64,000 nt of DNA from Vitellaria paradoxa. Its lineage: Eukaryota > Streptophyta > Magnoliopsida > Ericales > Sapotaceae. The notes beneath the pieces are model-generated. The model was not told the origin of the DNA. It did no database searches and saw nothing but the letters and a program-made list of their open reading frames with translations. This document shows positions 48,840 to 61,740 of this stretch, in pieces; within the stretch, counting starts at the first letter, position 1, and each line of letters starts with the position of its first letter. Where the stretch lies: assembly GCA_019916065.1 (NCBI GenBank), contig CM034240.1, positions 45,272,026-45,336,025 of the forward strand, in the 5' to 3' direction. The position numbers and the translations under genes are program-made.

Positions 48840-50560
48840 GGAGTACTATAAAGAGAGAGGAATTTTGAAAAGAAAATAATTCTTGAGTTTTATATTTTTA
48901 TTTTTGTTTTTTTTTTAACTCTCCTTTAATGAATCTTTGATTATAATTCATTTTAGGTAACGGGTGGAGTATTATGCCGAGAAAGAAATACTCTTTTACT
49001 GAAATGAAGAAAGAGAGGAATTTTGAAAATAAAATGACTCTTGAGTTTCATATTTTCATTTTTGCTTTTTTTTTTTTTTAACTTTCCTTTAATGTATCTT
49101 TGATTATAATTCATTTTAGGTAATGGGTGGAGTATTATGCAGAGAAAGAAATAGGGATGGGCATGGGGCAGGTAGGAGACAGATACGCGTATCTCCATAC
49201 CTGATCCCCAAACTAAAATCAATCCCCATACCCTATCCGATCCCCACTGGGGATTTATTTTTACCACTCATCCCCAACTCAAACAGGGAATGGGGATCCC
49301 CATTGGGAAATAGATAACTGAATTGAAAAAAATATAAAAATATAAAAATTCTAAAATATGACTTATAAAAAAATAGAGCAAAATCCTAATACATATTTAA
49401 AAAATTGAAAAATACCCCATATATATATATATATATTTAGAAAGCACTTATTAGGTTTTTATTTTCTTACCATATTAATAGGTTCTATGGTTCAAGATAA
49501 GAAAAGTAAATAAAGAAACATTTACAATTGGTCTATCTCAATTTATAGTTTCTTTGTAAATTGGAAAACAAAGTTATTTAATAGGAAGCTGATAGATAAA
49601 GAAACTTAAAATCTTAATTTCCTATCTTATTGAGAAATTTGTAATAACAAATATACTAAAAAATTAAATATATATATATATATATATACACGAGAATATG
49701 GGGATGGTGGGGGAACGGGTAGGGTAGGGTAGGGTACGGGACGGGGACAGACTCATACCCGTACCCTACTCGATCCCCAAATTTTTTTAAAAAATGGCCC
49801 CATATCCTACCCGATTCTCAAAAAATTCTCGAATTCTCTACCTATTTGGGGCGGAGATCGGGTAGGGTATGAACGGGTTGGCCGAGATGGCCATTCCTAG
49901 AAAGAAAGACTATTTTAATGAAATGAAGAGAGAGAGTAATTTTGAAAAGAAAATGACTCTTGAGTTTCATATTTTTATTTTTGTTTTTTGTGTTTTTTTT
50001 TCTAACTCTCCTTTAATGAATCTTTTATTTTTTATTATAATTCATTTTAGGGCGGAGTACTATGTAGAGAGAGAAAATTTCTTTTAGTAAAATATTTATT
50101 ATTATTCATTACAGATGGAGAGAGAGAGGAATTTGTTTTAAAAATAAAATTCAAAATTCAAAAAAAAAAAGGGAATAAAGAGTGAAGAGTTATGCCACAT
50201 ATAATGAGGGTGAAGAAAGAGAGTAGAGAGAAATACACGATTTTATTATTATAGTATAATATACGGTTTTGAAAAGAAAATGACTCTTGAGTTTTTATTT
50301 TTATTTTTGTTTTTTTTCTAACTCTCATTTAATGAATTTTTTTATTATAATTCATTTTAAGTAATGGGCGGAGTATTATGCAGAGAGAGAAAGACTCTTT
50401 TAATGAAATGAGAAGAGAGAGAAATTTTGAAAAAAAAATGACTCTTAAGTTTTATATTTTTATTTTTGTTTTTTGTGTTTTTTTAACTCTCTTTTATTAT
50501 AAGAGATCGCAGAAGAAATTGAAGAAGAAATTCAAAAGTTTTTAGATGGATAGAATATGA
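48840..50560. repeat. Tandem array, period about 150-165 bp
   Basis: Repeated blocks: GGAATTTTGAAAA near 48859, 49018, 49938, 50268 and 50422, each followed by GACTCTTGAGTTT, a T-rich run, AACTCTCCTTTAATGAATC, TTATAATTCATTTTAGG and GGAGTATTATGCAGAGA. Spacing stays near 160 bp once the 748-bp hAT insertion is removed, and one unit near 50100 is degenerate. A shorter related motif (GAAGAAGAAACCCAAAAG) recurs at about 48795, 50520 and 50590. No coding potential seen. Confidence 0.85.
49152..49899. mobile_element. hAT-type non-autonomous element with perfect 8-bp target duplication
   Basis: Begins TAGGGATGGGCAT and, read from the other end, TAGGAATGGCCAT. It is flanked exactly by GAAAGAAA at 49144-49151 and 49900-49907, the 8-bp duplication typical of hAT elements. 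The subterminal parts are GC-rich with repeated GGGTA and GATCCCC motifs, the centre is AT-rich, and there is no transposase frame. It is inserted inside a tandem array. Confidence 0.85.
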
Positions 50561-50952
50561 GTAAATGTGTGTAGAGAGAGAAAAAAAATTGAAGAAGAAA
50601 CCCAAAAGTTTTCAGATGGTAGAATACTATGCAGAGAGAGAGACTTTTAATGAAACACTTATTATTATTCATTACATGTGGAGAGAGAGAGAGAAATTTA
50701 TTTTAAAAATTAAATCAAAATTCTGTGAAAAAAGAAAAAGGGAAATGGAAAGAATATAGCTATGCCATGTAGGATGAGAATGAAGGAGGTGAGGAGAGAG
50801 AAATACACAGTTTTAATATATAATATAGATATCGATGTAGATATATATATATAAACCACTGGATATGATTATTTTATTTTGAAAACTAACTTGATTTTTT
50901 GCTTATGGTTGCCAAATGCACATGATTTTATAGATTGCAAAATAATTTTTTT

Positions 50953-51280
50953 AGATGGTATTTGATTTATTTTTTTATTTTTTATTTTATATTTTCTCTT
51001 TTGAGTTCATTTGTTATTTTATGCTTTTGAAAATTAAAAAAAAAAACAGTTCAAAACGTATTTGATTATTTATATTTTCAAAACTTGCTTAAGAAAACAG
51101 AAAATGAGTTTATACATAAAATAAAAAAATGATAAAAAATCATTTTGATCGTTTTTTAATTAAAAATAAGGAAAATTTTTTAAAAAATAAAGTATTTTTT
51201 ATTTTTTTATTTAGAAATTTTTAAAATATAAGGCACATAAAATAGAAAGCGAAAAATAAAAAAATAAATCAAATGACAAT
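50953..51280. mobile_element. Tourist-like MITE, GGTGGCATTTGGT family
   Basis: Shares ends (GATGGTATTTGATTT and CAAATGACA) and the internal ACAGTTCAAAACGTATTTG and GAGTTTATACATAAAATA blocks with the 32.35-kb copy. Borders are approximate. Confidence 0.6.
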
Positions 51281-53352
51281 TTTTTTTTTTGGAAAAGGAA
51301 TAGATTGCAAAGTAATTAAGAATCTGGCATGGGTTAAAATTGCTGTGAATAATGCAAGAATATTTCATCACGCTTATCATTGCTAGCAAGTCAATAATCA
51401 ACTAACATTTTATGGAAGAAATGGTTGAAGTCAGCGGTATGACGAAATCACTTCCCCCCCCCCCCCCCCCAAAAAAAAAATAATAATAAACGAAATCACT
51501 TTTCGAAACAACTACCATGGTTAGTTAACCTACATTGAGGTGAACTATGAAAATGACTCTCTATTATGAATTCTGAGTTGGTTGGGAGAAATTTCCAGGC
51601 TTCGTAGGAATTTTCGCAGCGTTGCATACATATATATATATATATATATATATGGGTTTGTTTGGGGATTAAAAAACTCTGAAAATTTTTATAATTTTAC
51701 AATAAATTTCTTTCCTTAGAACTATGTGAATTTATATAAATTTATATCTATTTACAAATATTAATAAATTTTTATAAATTCAAATAAAATTTTTACAAAT
51801 TTCAATAATATTTCCATAAATTCCAATGAAGTTTATATAATTTTTAAAAAATTTTGATAGAAAAATAAAAAATTTTCCCTTGAAATCTATTCAATCGAAT
51901 AAAAATCTATTCAAATGGAACTATTTTTTTTTTTTAAAATATAATTTGGTGGTTGAACTTTAAAAGTCAAAAAGTTATCCAAATTAAAATTTTTACCATT
52001 TTTTTGGAATTCCAAATGCCCATACATGTGTATTTATAATTTTTCACAAAAGAAATTAGGTCCAGTATATTTCCGAAATAGAATTATAATTTTTCATATC
52101 ATTTTGACTTTTTCAATAAACATTTTCTTTTTTATATTTTTCCTTTTGTGTATTTTTTCTTATATATATGCATACATACTATGACGAGTTTTGGAGATAC
52201 AATGGTTCACACTCGTTTGTGTGTAGATTGGGAGTTTCGTCTTTTCCAAGCCATATAATTTTTAAATTTCACAATTAATTTTTGACAATTTTTTATATTT
52301 TTATTTAATTTATCTTATTAAATTTACTCTTCTTCTCATCGTATCTTTGAAGATGAAATGGTGATGATGGGAGTACGATAACTATCAGTAAGAGAGAGAG
52401 AGAGAGAGAGACTACCACTCGAAAATTTAGTTGGACGTTTGGGGGTAAAAAAAACATAGGAGAAGAGGAGGAGAAAAGGTGATAGTTAATTATTTTTTTT
52501 TTTTTGGCATTAATTTTGACCAGATCCGTTCTAATGTGGTTTTATCTATCCATTTGAACGGTTTTGATAAAAAAAGTTACGATATTGTTAAGAAAAGTTG
52601 ACAAATTAGTAAAAATTTATAGAATTTAAAGTTTTAAAATAAAAATATGTAAAATAAGAATGATTAAAAATTGATTACAATTTGTAAAAATTAATATTTT
52701 TTTTTGTTGTCTTCCAAAGGCCTCCTAGTAAGTAGAAAATGGAAAGAGCCTGACATCCAATTTTATGTGAGTGTGGTAACGATTCAATTTGAATCGTTTG
52801 ATTAAAATTTAACGTTTCAAACATATTTTTAATTGAAAAATACATAAATAAATTTAGATTATTGAATTAAAATATAATGGCTCAGACCATATTTTCACAA
52901 AGTTACATGAATTTTGACGTGAGCCCCAGTATATAAACAATAAAGTTATTCCCACCGTGTTAAAATCCTACACAATTCACCGCTCAAATGAGAATCGTTG
53001 ATTTTCAAATAAAAGATAACATCTCACTATTATAATAATTTTAAATGAAATACATTAATAATTACCTGTAATCACTGGTTCAGAGTAAATGAGTGGTAAC
53101 TTGTGCAAAAAAAAAAAAAAAAAATCTCCCTCCCACTTCCCGGAAAGTAGCAAGCCAAAATCATCAAAATTTATTGGGTTCCCCTTCTTTGCTTGACTTG
53201 TATTAAGAGAGATGTTGCTTCACAAGCGGTTCCATTTTCTAGCAAAATAGTATTTGTATTTTTATTTTTCTTCATTTTTCCTATCTGACAACTCACTTGA
53301 AAACCATAGCATTTATTTGTATTTCCTGGCATTCTTATTCATCAATCACTGG

Positions 53353-53392
<40 letters not shown>

Positions 53393-53429
53393 CAAACCAA
53401 AGAGAGTCAACACTCCTACATGGGGATGA
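51281..53429. other. Intergenic spacer
   Basis: C17-A10 run (51454-51480), AT microsatellite (51630-51653), GA tract (52390-52411) and CT tract (53357-53389). Otherwise AT-rich without a gene. Confidence 0.6.
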
Positions 53430-54388
53430 GGTGGTCTTTTAGCCCAGAATGCGGAAGAAAAAAATCCCACTGTTGTTTTCATTTAAAGTTTCTTTCTTTT
53501 TCTTTTTTAATATTGTGAAGGTTTGGTATATGATAAGGCAATATCACCGACAATAATGCATCATCAAAATTAGTAAAATTAGTTGGATTATCAAATTTTA
53601 GACTATATAGTTAATTTTTTTTTTCTAAAAATTTATATATACTAATTATGTCTTTTTTTTTTTTAATTTTATGAGCAGTTTATAGCATAAAAGTTTTTGA
53701 TCAGAAAATTATATGTACTGGTAGTGCATGTTTTCTTGAATTGAAATATCTCATTTTTAAAATATTAAAGAGATCCAACTTTAATATAAATTTTTTTAAT
53801 TCAAATATAATATAAAAATTTTTTAATGTAAAAAATTATATATACAAATGACTTTTTTCCGAACGCAAGGGTATCGTGGCCCGAATTTCTTTCGTCCCCA
53901 TTGATGATTGAAATAAACGATAATTTTCTAAATAATAGTGATATTACTCTATCATATACCAACTATATAATTTAAAATTTGAAAACTCAACTAATTTTAT
54001 TAATTTTGATGATGCATTATTGTTAGTGACATTGTTCTATGGTGGTCCTTTAGCCCAAATGTGGAAGACACTTTTGTTTTCTTTAAAAATTTCTATCTTT
54101 TCCATTTTTAATGTTGCTGGGGGTTGGTGTAAGATAGAGCAATATCACCACAATAATGCATCATCAAAATTAGTAAAATTAATTGAGTTACCAAATTTTA
54201 AGCTATATAGTTGGTATATGATAGAGCAACATCACTATTATATAGAAAATCATCGTTTATTTCGGTCACTAATGGGGACAAAAGAAGTCCGGGCCACGAT
54301 GCCCTTGCGTTCAGAAGGAAGTCTAAGATTTGATAACCCAACCAATTTTACTAATTTTGATGATGCATTATTGTTACATATTGATTAG
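53430..54388. repeat. Compound inverted-repeat (foldback/MITE) locus
   Basis: The block AATAATGCATCATCAAAATT occurs four times in alternating orientation, near 53560, 54015 (inverted), 54157 and 54365 (inverted). A long arm at about 53868-54030 is the inverted complement of about 54141-54325 with few differences. A leader block (GGTGGTCTTTTAGCCCA near 53430 and GGTGGTCCTTTAGCCCA near 54038) precedes each half, so the locus looks like a duplicated MITE plus flank. Frames here are chance. Confidence 0.75.
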
Positions 54389-55634
54389 ATTATATATTTT
54401 AATTTATTTTTTACTTACTAAATAAAATTGATAATTTTAACTATAATTTTTTTGTGTCTATATTTGCTTAAGAACAAAAATAATAATAATAATAATAAAT
54501 AAATAAATAAATAAAACTTAAATTTAGCCTTTGGAACAAAAATTTCTGGCTTCGTCCGGATTCACCAACACATTTTTTTTTTTTTTGGGCAATTTGCTTA
54601 TACTTTTTATTTAAGTTTTCTAATTAAGCACAATATCTAATGATAGTAATTTTTATATCATTAATTTTATCTTACCTCAATTTTTTTTTGAATTATTTAG
54701 GTGACTAGGTTAATTACTAAAATATCGGGATAAGTTTCTACTAATCCTGAAATTATATTCATCTCAAATGTTATTAATTTTATAAAAATAATAATTTATT
54801 ATTATTATTTTAGTTTAATATATTAAGGCTATGTTTGAAGTGACAAAAAATTCTAAAAATAATAAAAAAATACTAAAAAAATTTTTAAAAATTATTTACT
54901 TTTTATCTCACTGCATGAATTACAAACTTATAACTTATTTTACTTTATCATAAAAAAAAACAATCATCTACAATTACTAACAATATATATAAATATGTGT
55001 GTATAAAATATGATACGTACGCAACTTAATTCTTCTCTATCTTGACTCAACTCAACTCAATTTTTTTTTTTTTTTTTTGTTGCTTACCAAAAAAAAATAC
55101 GTACGCAACCTAATTCTTCTTCATCTTGACTTTGTTTCCACAATTTCCGAATCGAATCCAGATGATGGGCCAAACTATTCACACACTGTCCATAAGTATC
55201 CCAGAATTTGATGGCTATATATCATTAAAAAAATCAAACCTCCACTGACCCAATTTGGTTGTTGCTCAGTTTCTAATACATTGACCTGGCTCCAAGTTTG
55301 GCGGTGCGGGGTTGGTGTTGAGAAGCTTCTTGAGGTGAGGTATCAGAATATTAGTAAGTGTTTGGTCGATAAAATTTAATTAAAATTTATTAATTTATAT
55401 TAATTGTTTATATTTTTTAATTAAAATTTATTACATATCATTTTTATATCAAATATTTATATTTTATTGTATTTTTTAATCAAAATTTTACTAACCAGAC
55501 GTCACCTAATTTGTGTTAATTAATTAATTATTTAAACAAATTACTGGTGGCTAAATGTCTTGCATGAGACAACCCTTATTATAATTAATTAATGATTTAA
55601 ATAAGTTACTCATGGCTACATGTCTTGCCCTAGA
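54389..55634. other. Intergenic spacer
   Basis: AT-rich, with AAT/AAAT short repeats near 54480 and small MITE-like fragments near 54830 and 55350. No gene seen. Confidence 0.55.
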
Positions 55635-56202
55635 TAGGGATGAAAAAGGGTCGGGTTAGGCTTGACCCGTCCTTTGACCCAGGGTTGACTTGACCCGATG
55701 TTGACCTGCCCTAGTTGCCCCTCTGATTTTTGGGGTCGGGTCTGGTCTGGTTAAGGTCACCAATCCTTGCTTCGAACCCGTCTTAGCTGACCTAGTCTAT
55801 TTTTAATATTTTTTTAATAATTTTTATTTTCTATAAAGTAAATAAATTACAAAATAAAACTCAAACAAATACATCAAAATAATTATTGACAAAAACTAAA
55901 ATTTATTAAATAACAAACAGTTACATAATTAACATTGAATCCAAAATTACAAATGTAGAATTATAAAAAAAATAATAGAGTAATAAATAGGAACATCACT
56001 GCACATCTTATACATCCAAATTAGGTTGGTACCTATAAGACTGACTGTCATTTACAAATATTATTTTATCTATCTATCATTATCATTCATTACCAAATCA
56101 CTAGTACATTCTTCTCTTTTACCCAAATACATTGCATTAAAGTCAAGGGTAAGTTATTTTTTTTCGACGTCTTCTTATTTTTATTTTTTTTTTAGCGAGA
56201 TT

Positions 56203-57473
56203 CTAATCTTGTAAACACATTAAGGCCTCTATTATTTGAGAGGCCAGTTGACTCCTGAATTGGCTAATAACTTGTCCACTTGTGCTAAACGCTTGTTCGA
56301 ATTAGAAACTGGAAATGTGAAAATATTACGAGTTAAAGTTTAAAGGATTAGAAACTTAAACTGTTGTTGTAATGACTGGGATTTATTTTAATTCTTTTTT
56401 ACCATTTATTTTATTCGGTGACTTTATGTATCTATTTAAATTTAATAGTTTTAGGACTTGATATTTTTTTGTATTTTTATCTAGGCATTTTGATATTTTT
56501 GGTGGATTAGGATCAATGTGAAATTATGTGGGGTCTATTTATTTAGTTCGTTGTTTATATGGATATTATTGAATTAAGTGCAAAAAAAATTATAATAAAT
56601 ATAATAATAATATATTAGTTATTTAAAAGACGATTAGTTAGATAAAATTTAATGCCAATCGACTGAGTTAACGTGAGGGTTAAAATTCTTTCTCCAGTTG
56701 AATACTAATCTGATAGATATATATACATTGAGGTGTGCCATACACACAAAAAATAAAATAAAATAAAACCCTAAAACCCTAGATAGCTACAACGGCGGGT
56801 AAATTCTCTTCTTCGTTGTGCTATCTTCTTTCTTTACTATGCTACGTTTTTCTTTGCCGACGGTGTTGTGCTTTTTTTTGGTTGCGTTTTCTATCTTGCC
56901 GGACTAGTTGAAAATTCATTGTGTAAATATATATGTAAAATTTGCACATCTTGAGGTAAGAGGCGAAACCTTTTTATTACTTGTGTGATATATAAGCATA
57001 TAACTATTTGCATACGGTTCATATACTATTAAGGTTTCGGTTCCATGTATGTTGTGCATTTATATACGAAAAACAATTGAATTACTCAAAGAAATCTTAG
57101 AGTCTAGAAGGTTTATATATATATATATATATAAGGCATTAGGTAGAACAGAGATAACTCAGAAACTTTTTACTACTGTCTATGTGTTGTACATAAAAAT
57201 ACAGATGTAATATATACATATATATATATATATATATATGTATATATTAACAGAGTGTGGTGAAAATTCTGGTGTATGTTTATATATAAATATTTATTTT
57301 TGTCCTTTGTGGTCTCGTTCAACGTAATTTTATTTATATATAACATATGAACTTATACTAAATTGTGTCCCAGATGTTTGATTACTTCATAATTTATTAT
57401 TATTATTTATTAAGTTTTCAACGGGATTAATTTAAACGTGATTGATTGAATTGTTAAAATTGAAGTATTAATT

Positions 57474-57512
<39 letters not shown>

Positions 57513-60303
57513 GCAATGTGGATGTTACTCTGAGAATGACTGCTTAATGCGATTAAAATTTGTGTTACTTGATGTGTTGATAAATTGATGGTTAATAAAA
57601 TTTAAATTAAGAAGAATCTATTTAGTGTAGGTTTGAAGTGAAATTTAATGTCATAATTTGTTTGGGTTAAGGAGTACTGAAAATATTAAGTATACGTAAC
57701 TAAGGGTTGAAAGTCTCGAAACCTGTACGAGAGTGGTAATCGTGTCCAGTAAGTTAGTAACTTACGAACGAGCAGATGCTTAAGGATGGCATATTATATT
57801 TCTAAGGTTTCGACCTAAGAAGTAAACATCGAAGGATGGTATATATTGATTGGGTTCTATTTCTACGGGATAACCAAACAGACATCAAAGAATGGTATAT
57901 ATTGGTTGGGTCCTGTTTCCATGGGACAATCAAGCAGCAATACCTTAAAACTAAATTGCTTTCTTTTGATGTGCTAGGTGACATTAATACATGATTAAAT
58001 TGTAAGAAAGAGAAATTAATAAATATATTTAATTTCTTATTTGAAATTACTATTTGTGCAAAAATATTTCACTTAGTAGTGTGCTAGAGCATTATTATAT
58101 TTATATTATTATTAGGGTTCTGAGCACACGTGGTATTAGTGCTCATCTCCTTACAGCTTGTGATGCATGTAATGAATTTGAGTCGCGTGCTAGACCTTCT
58201 GAGCATAGGAATTAAAATTTTATTTATTTTATTTACTTATATTTAAATATTTATAAAATTATTTTAGTGGATTGTAATAAACCTCTATTTGTGAGGTGAA
58301 ATTTTATTTACTTCTATTTCATTTCTAGGAGATTGTTTAGGATTAGTCTTAGAGGTTGTAGTTTTGTTTTGGAACATTATTGCTTAGTTAGTTTTGATTA
58401 AGGTATTTATTTAAATTTATATATGAGTTTATTTATTTTAACTTTTTTTTATATTTATTGTTCCATAGTTTGTGGGTATGGCTCTTATATGGGATAGGGA
58501 GACTTGTTAAATGGTGTGGTGTATATTCCTATGTTTGCATACTCAGGTCATGGAATCTGGGACGTGATAGTTGTCCTTTCTATCAATCTAAAAGATTGAA
58601 GTTGTTTTCATGTTTTATTAGAGGTGTACCCAGATAATGTTACAGGTTAGATAAAGTTGAACTGCCACTCGTTGATGAATTTATCCATCGAGATTTCATT
58701 TTTCTCCAAATGGAGGTATTGCCAAAGTCACAGTGAGAGAATGTCGTTGTGGCGGTGGTTGTTTGGACAGTTGCACGATTAGTATCATACCAACTCATTA
58801 CAACTTATATTTACTCTTTAATATTGTTTAATTATTCTTGGGCACTTTCAGAGTCATATAACATTTCTAATGTTGAAGAAAATGATTTTCTTTATACCTA
58901 AAATCTAAAATAATATCAATACCAAAATGTATAGGAAGTAGGTTAAAATATTTATTAAAATTTTCGTTCATTATAACAACCATATCAATATAATATTCTT
59001 AGACAATATATTTTTTGAAAATTTCATTAATTACCCCCAACTGATAAACAATAACGGAAGAGGTAGGGTAGTAAATCTCACAAAATATTTTAATAGCAAT
59101 ATAAAAAATATGTAAAAAACTTTTTGTAAAAAATTACATTTGCCTAATCAATAGACTCTATAATTTCTAAACCAATAGCTTGATTATTTAAAATAAATAA
59201 ATCGATTACTTTTTTTAATAATAACTTTTAACATTATATAGGTTGAATTTCATCTTATATTAATTTTCATAAGTAATTTCCTAGATTTTAAACCAATTTG
59301 AGTACATATGCTGACAAATAAATAAATTCTTTTTAGAGAATTCATAATGCAAACTACAATCCGTTTTATTTTAAAAATAGAGGATTCATAAATATCCAAT
59401 CCATCTTTTATAATTAAATTAAGTATATAGGCACAACAACGCCTATAAAATAATGGACCATTCATAGGTAAAGTATTAAATAAATAATTAAAATAAATAT
59501 CATTATATGAAGTATTATATAAAAGTAATAGAAAATATTTTTTTACATAATCTCCATGATGCAAGTTTATTAAAAATAAATCCCCCAACATTCAATCTAG
59601 TGTTTGGTTGTTCAATTAATTTAAATAAAATAATGCATTTGTTTAATTTCTAATTTTCGTCAATGTAATGTGCAATTATGCAAATATATTCAACATCTTG
59701 GCACAATTTTCACATATCGAAAGTTAAGCAAACATTATCTTCAAAATTGTCAAAATAAGTTTTTAATTTGATCTTTTTTTTTTGTTTCAAAATCTCGTAA
59801 AACTTTATTTTTTGAAATATTTTTTGAAAAACTGCAATATTATGGTATAAAACTATCGCGATTAAATTCTTCAAAATTTTAATTTTCACTCATTGTGAAA
59901 AGTTGTTCATCTTTAACAATAAATCTAATTAAATTATTTTGTGTTCTTATAGGGTCATAAGAAAAAATATTTAAATTATCCCATTCATTACTTAATTGAG
60001 TTTTGTGTAACATGTGGCAAAACTTAATCAATTACCGAATTGATGCAGGAATCGTGTCGGTGCTTTCTATTTAAATGTCTTTTTAAATGACTAGTTCCAT
60101 AAGTAATCTTATCATCTAATAAATCTCGCAAATATTATATTAGCCTTATGCATTCTATCATTGTCTGAAATTCTAATAAAAAAAGTTCCACGCTTTTGAA
60201 GAGACACTCTGCTGGCCACGCCATAAGGATGATGCACCAACATTACCACTTGTGCTAGTAGCTGTTGGTGTTAGTGTTGGTAATGTAAGGAAAAAGATAT
60301 TGA
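56203..60303 (-). pseudogene. hAT transposase pseudogene, split by an LTR
   Basis: Minus-strand order: N-terminal BED-type zinc-finger remains near 60050-60220 (SSKAWNFF, then GTSHLKRHLNRKH). Next is a middle part near 59250-59591 (RRCCAYILNLIIKDGLDI) and ILDFRYKENHFLQH near 58880. Just right of the LTR is PLIKHENNFNLLD followed by two stop codons where the family has two Trp codons. Left of the LTR lies the dimerisation domain (QAFSTSGQVISQFRS, EALMCLQD) ending near 56203. Stops and frame changes are frequent. Motifs match plant RICESLEEPER-like hAT proteins, from memory. The gene was already part of an hAT element when the LTR landed in it. Confidence 0.82.
56368..58569 (+). mobile_element. 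Solo LTR (Ty3/gypsy-like), nested in the hAT transposase
   Basis: Starts TGTAATGACTGGGATT and ends CTGGGACGTGATA. It is flanked by GTTGT at 56363-56367 and GTTGT at 58570-58574, a perfect 5-bp target duplication. The last base pair is TA rather than the canonical CA. Length is 2202 bp with no coding frame. A TATA-like stretch (about 56718-56728) is followed by a telo-box AAACCCTA (about 56765) near the expected transcription start. A 2-copy tandem motif (GGATGGTATATATTG) lies at 57830-57940. With one LTR and no interior, it is the product of LTR-LTR recombination. Confidence 0.82.
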
Positions 60304-61031
60304 GTCCGCACTATCTAAATAAAAAAAAAATGGAAGGCTCTAGAATCCATTTGATGAAAAAAATTAAAGTATGTAAATTAAAAAAAAATTGTATGTATGC
60401 AAATTAAAAAAATAAAATACTAACTTGAAATAATTTGAAACTTTGAAATATCTAATCTTTAAATATTGACTTCAAATTTGCTAAAACTGTATGCACTTGA
60501 GCATAGTTGAAGAATACACTTGGAGTTGCTAGCTTGATGGTATAAAAATTTGAAAGAACTGAAGTTTTGGAAGTTTTGGACGAATATTTGTGGAGGGTTT
60601 TGTAATATTTTCTAAGGGAGTTTGTAATCAATTTTATATTATTATTATTATTATTATTATTATTTTGACAATTGGCAGCCTCAACATATAGGAAGAAAAA
60701 AGAAAGGCACAACGATCGAAAAGAAAAAAAATTAAACCCCCCCCCCCCCCCAACGGTCACAAACAAATACGGGGAGAGGATTCGGAAAGGGGAAGGACGC
60801 GGGTCGCGGGGCAGGGCTCGCGAGGCGGGTCAAACTGACCCAAACCCTAACCCGGGCAACTAAGGGCAGGTACAGGGCGGGGCAAAGTTTGGGGTGGGTC
60901 GAGGTGGGTCGCGGCGCTAGACAATCTTTATTATATTTATTAATAATTTTGATTTAATAATATTAACAATTTATTTATTTTTAATTAAAATTACTTGATA
61001 TATATTGTTCAGTGTATTTTCTAACAATTTA

Positions 61032-61356
61032 GTGGCATTTGGTCTTTTTTTTACTTTTTTGTTTTTATTTTTTTTCTATTTTCTATTTTGAGCTGATTTT
61101 CTATTTTATACTTTTAAAAATAAAAAAAAAAACAGCTTAAAACGCATTTACTTACTTATGTTTTTAAAATTTATTTTAAAGAACAAAAAATAAGTTGAAA
61201 TGAAAAATAGAAAAAAGTCATTTTGAACATTTTTAATATAAACCAAGAAAAATTTCAAAATAAAAAAATAAAACATTTTCTATTTTTTTTTATTTTGGAA
61301 TTGTTAAAACATAAAATACATAAAACAAAAACAGAAAAGCAAACCAAATGCCACCT
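61032..61356. mobile_element. Tourist-like MITE, GGTGGCATTTGGT family
   Basis: Left end GTGGCATTTGGTC after TTA; right end CAAACCAAATGCCACC followed by TTA. Same internal blocks as the copy at 32353-32673. Confidence 0.7.
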
Positions 61357-61653
61357 TAAGTTTTTTAGGCAATTTTAATTCAAAGTTTTGAATTCAATTT
61401 TTGTTATTAGTGTTTATTCTTCATTTATTTTTGTGCATTCTAATCAATTTGTTTTAATATATTTACAAACTATTTTTTAAGGGAATAGTGTTAAAATATT
61501 TTAATATATGTTATTAGACCTATTTTTTTAATAATTTAAACTTTTGAAATGGTTGATAATTTACATTTTTTAAAGAATTTTATATTAATTAGTCTAAATT
61601 ACTCTCAAGAGTCGAAAGCTCAAAATTACCCCTACTTGCCAAACAAAAGTACC

Positions 61654-61705
61654 CAAATACATTGCTTGTAAGCAACGGAAGTTCACTAATAAAAGAGACC
61701 TGTTC

Positions 61706-61740
<35 letters not shown>

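Larger units (their letters stand above)
55635..60913 (-). mobile_element. Decayed hAT transposon containing a nested solo LTR
   Basis: The left end is probably TAGGGATGAAAAAGGGTCGG at 55635. Its GC-rich subterminal region includes ACCTGCCCTAGTTGCCC, and the inverted counterpart GGGCAACTAAGGGCAGGT is near 60855 in another GC-rich block that fades at about 60913. Possible 8-bp flanks GCCCTAGA and GCGCTAGA differ at one base. The extreme right terminus is not well matched, so that border is uncertain. Without the LTR the element would be about 3.1 kb. Confidence 0.6.

Noticed and set aside
56765..56785. Telomere-like AAACCCTA motif
   Set aside because: Only two units; a telo-box of the kind found near plant transcription starts, not an interstitial telomere.
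60672..60863. GC-rich block with a 63-codon frame (GGRGSRGRAREAG)
   Set aside because: Matches the GC-rich subterminal region of the hAT element, in inverted orientation to its left end.
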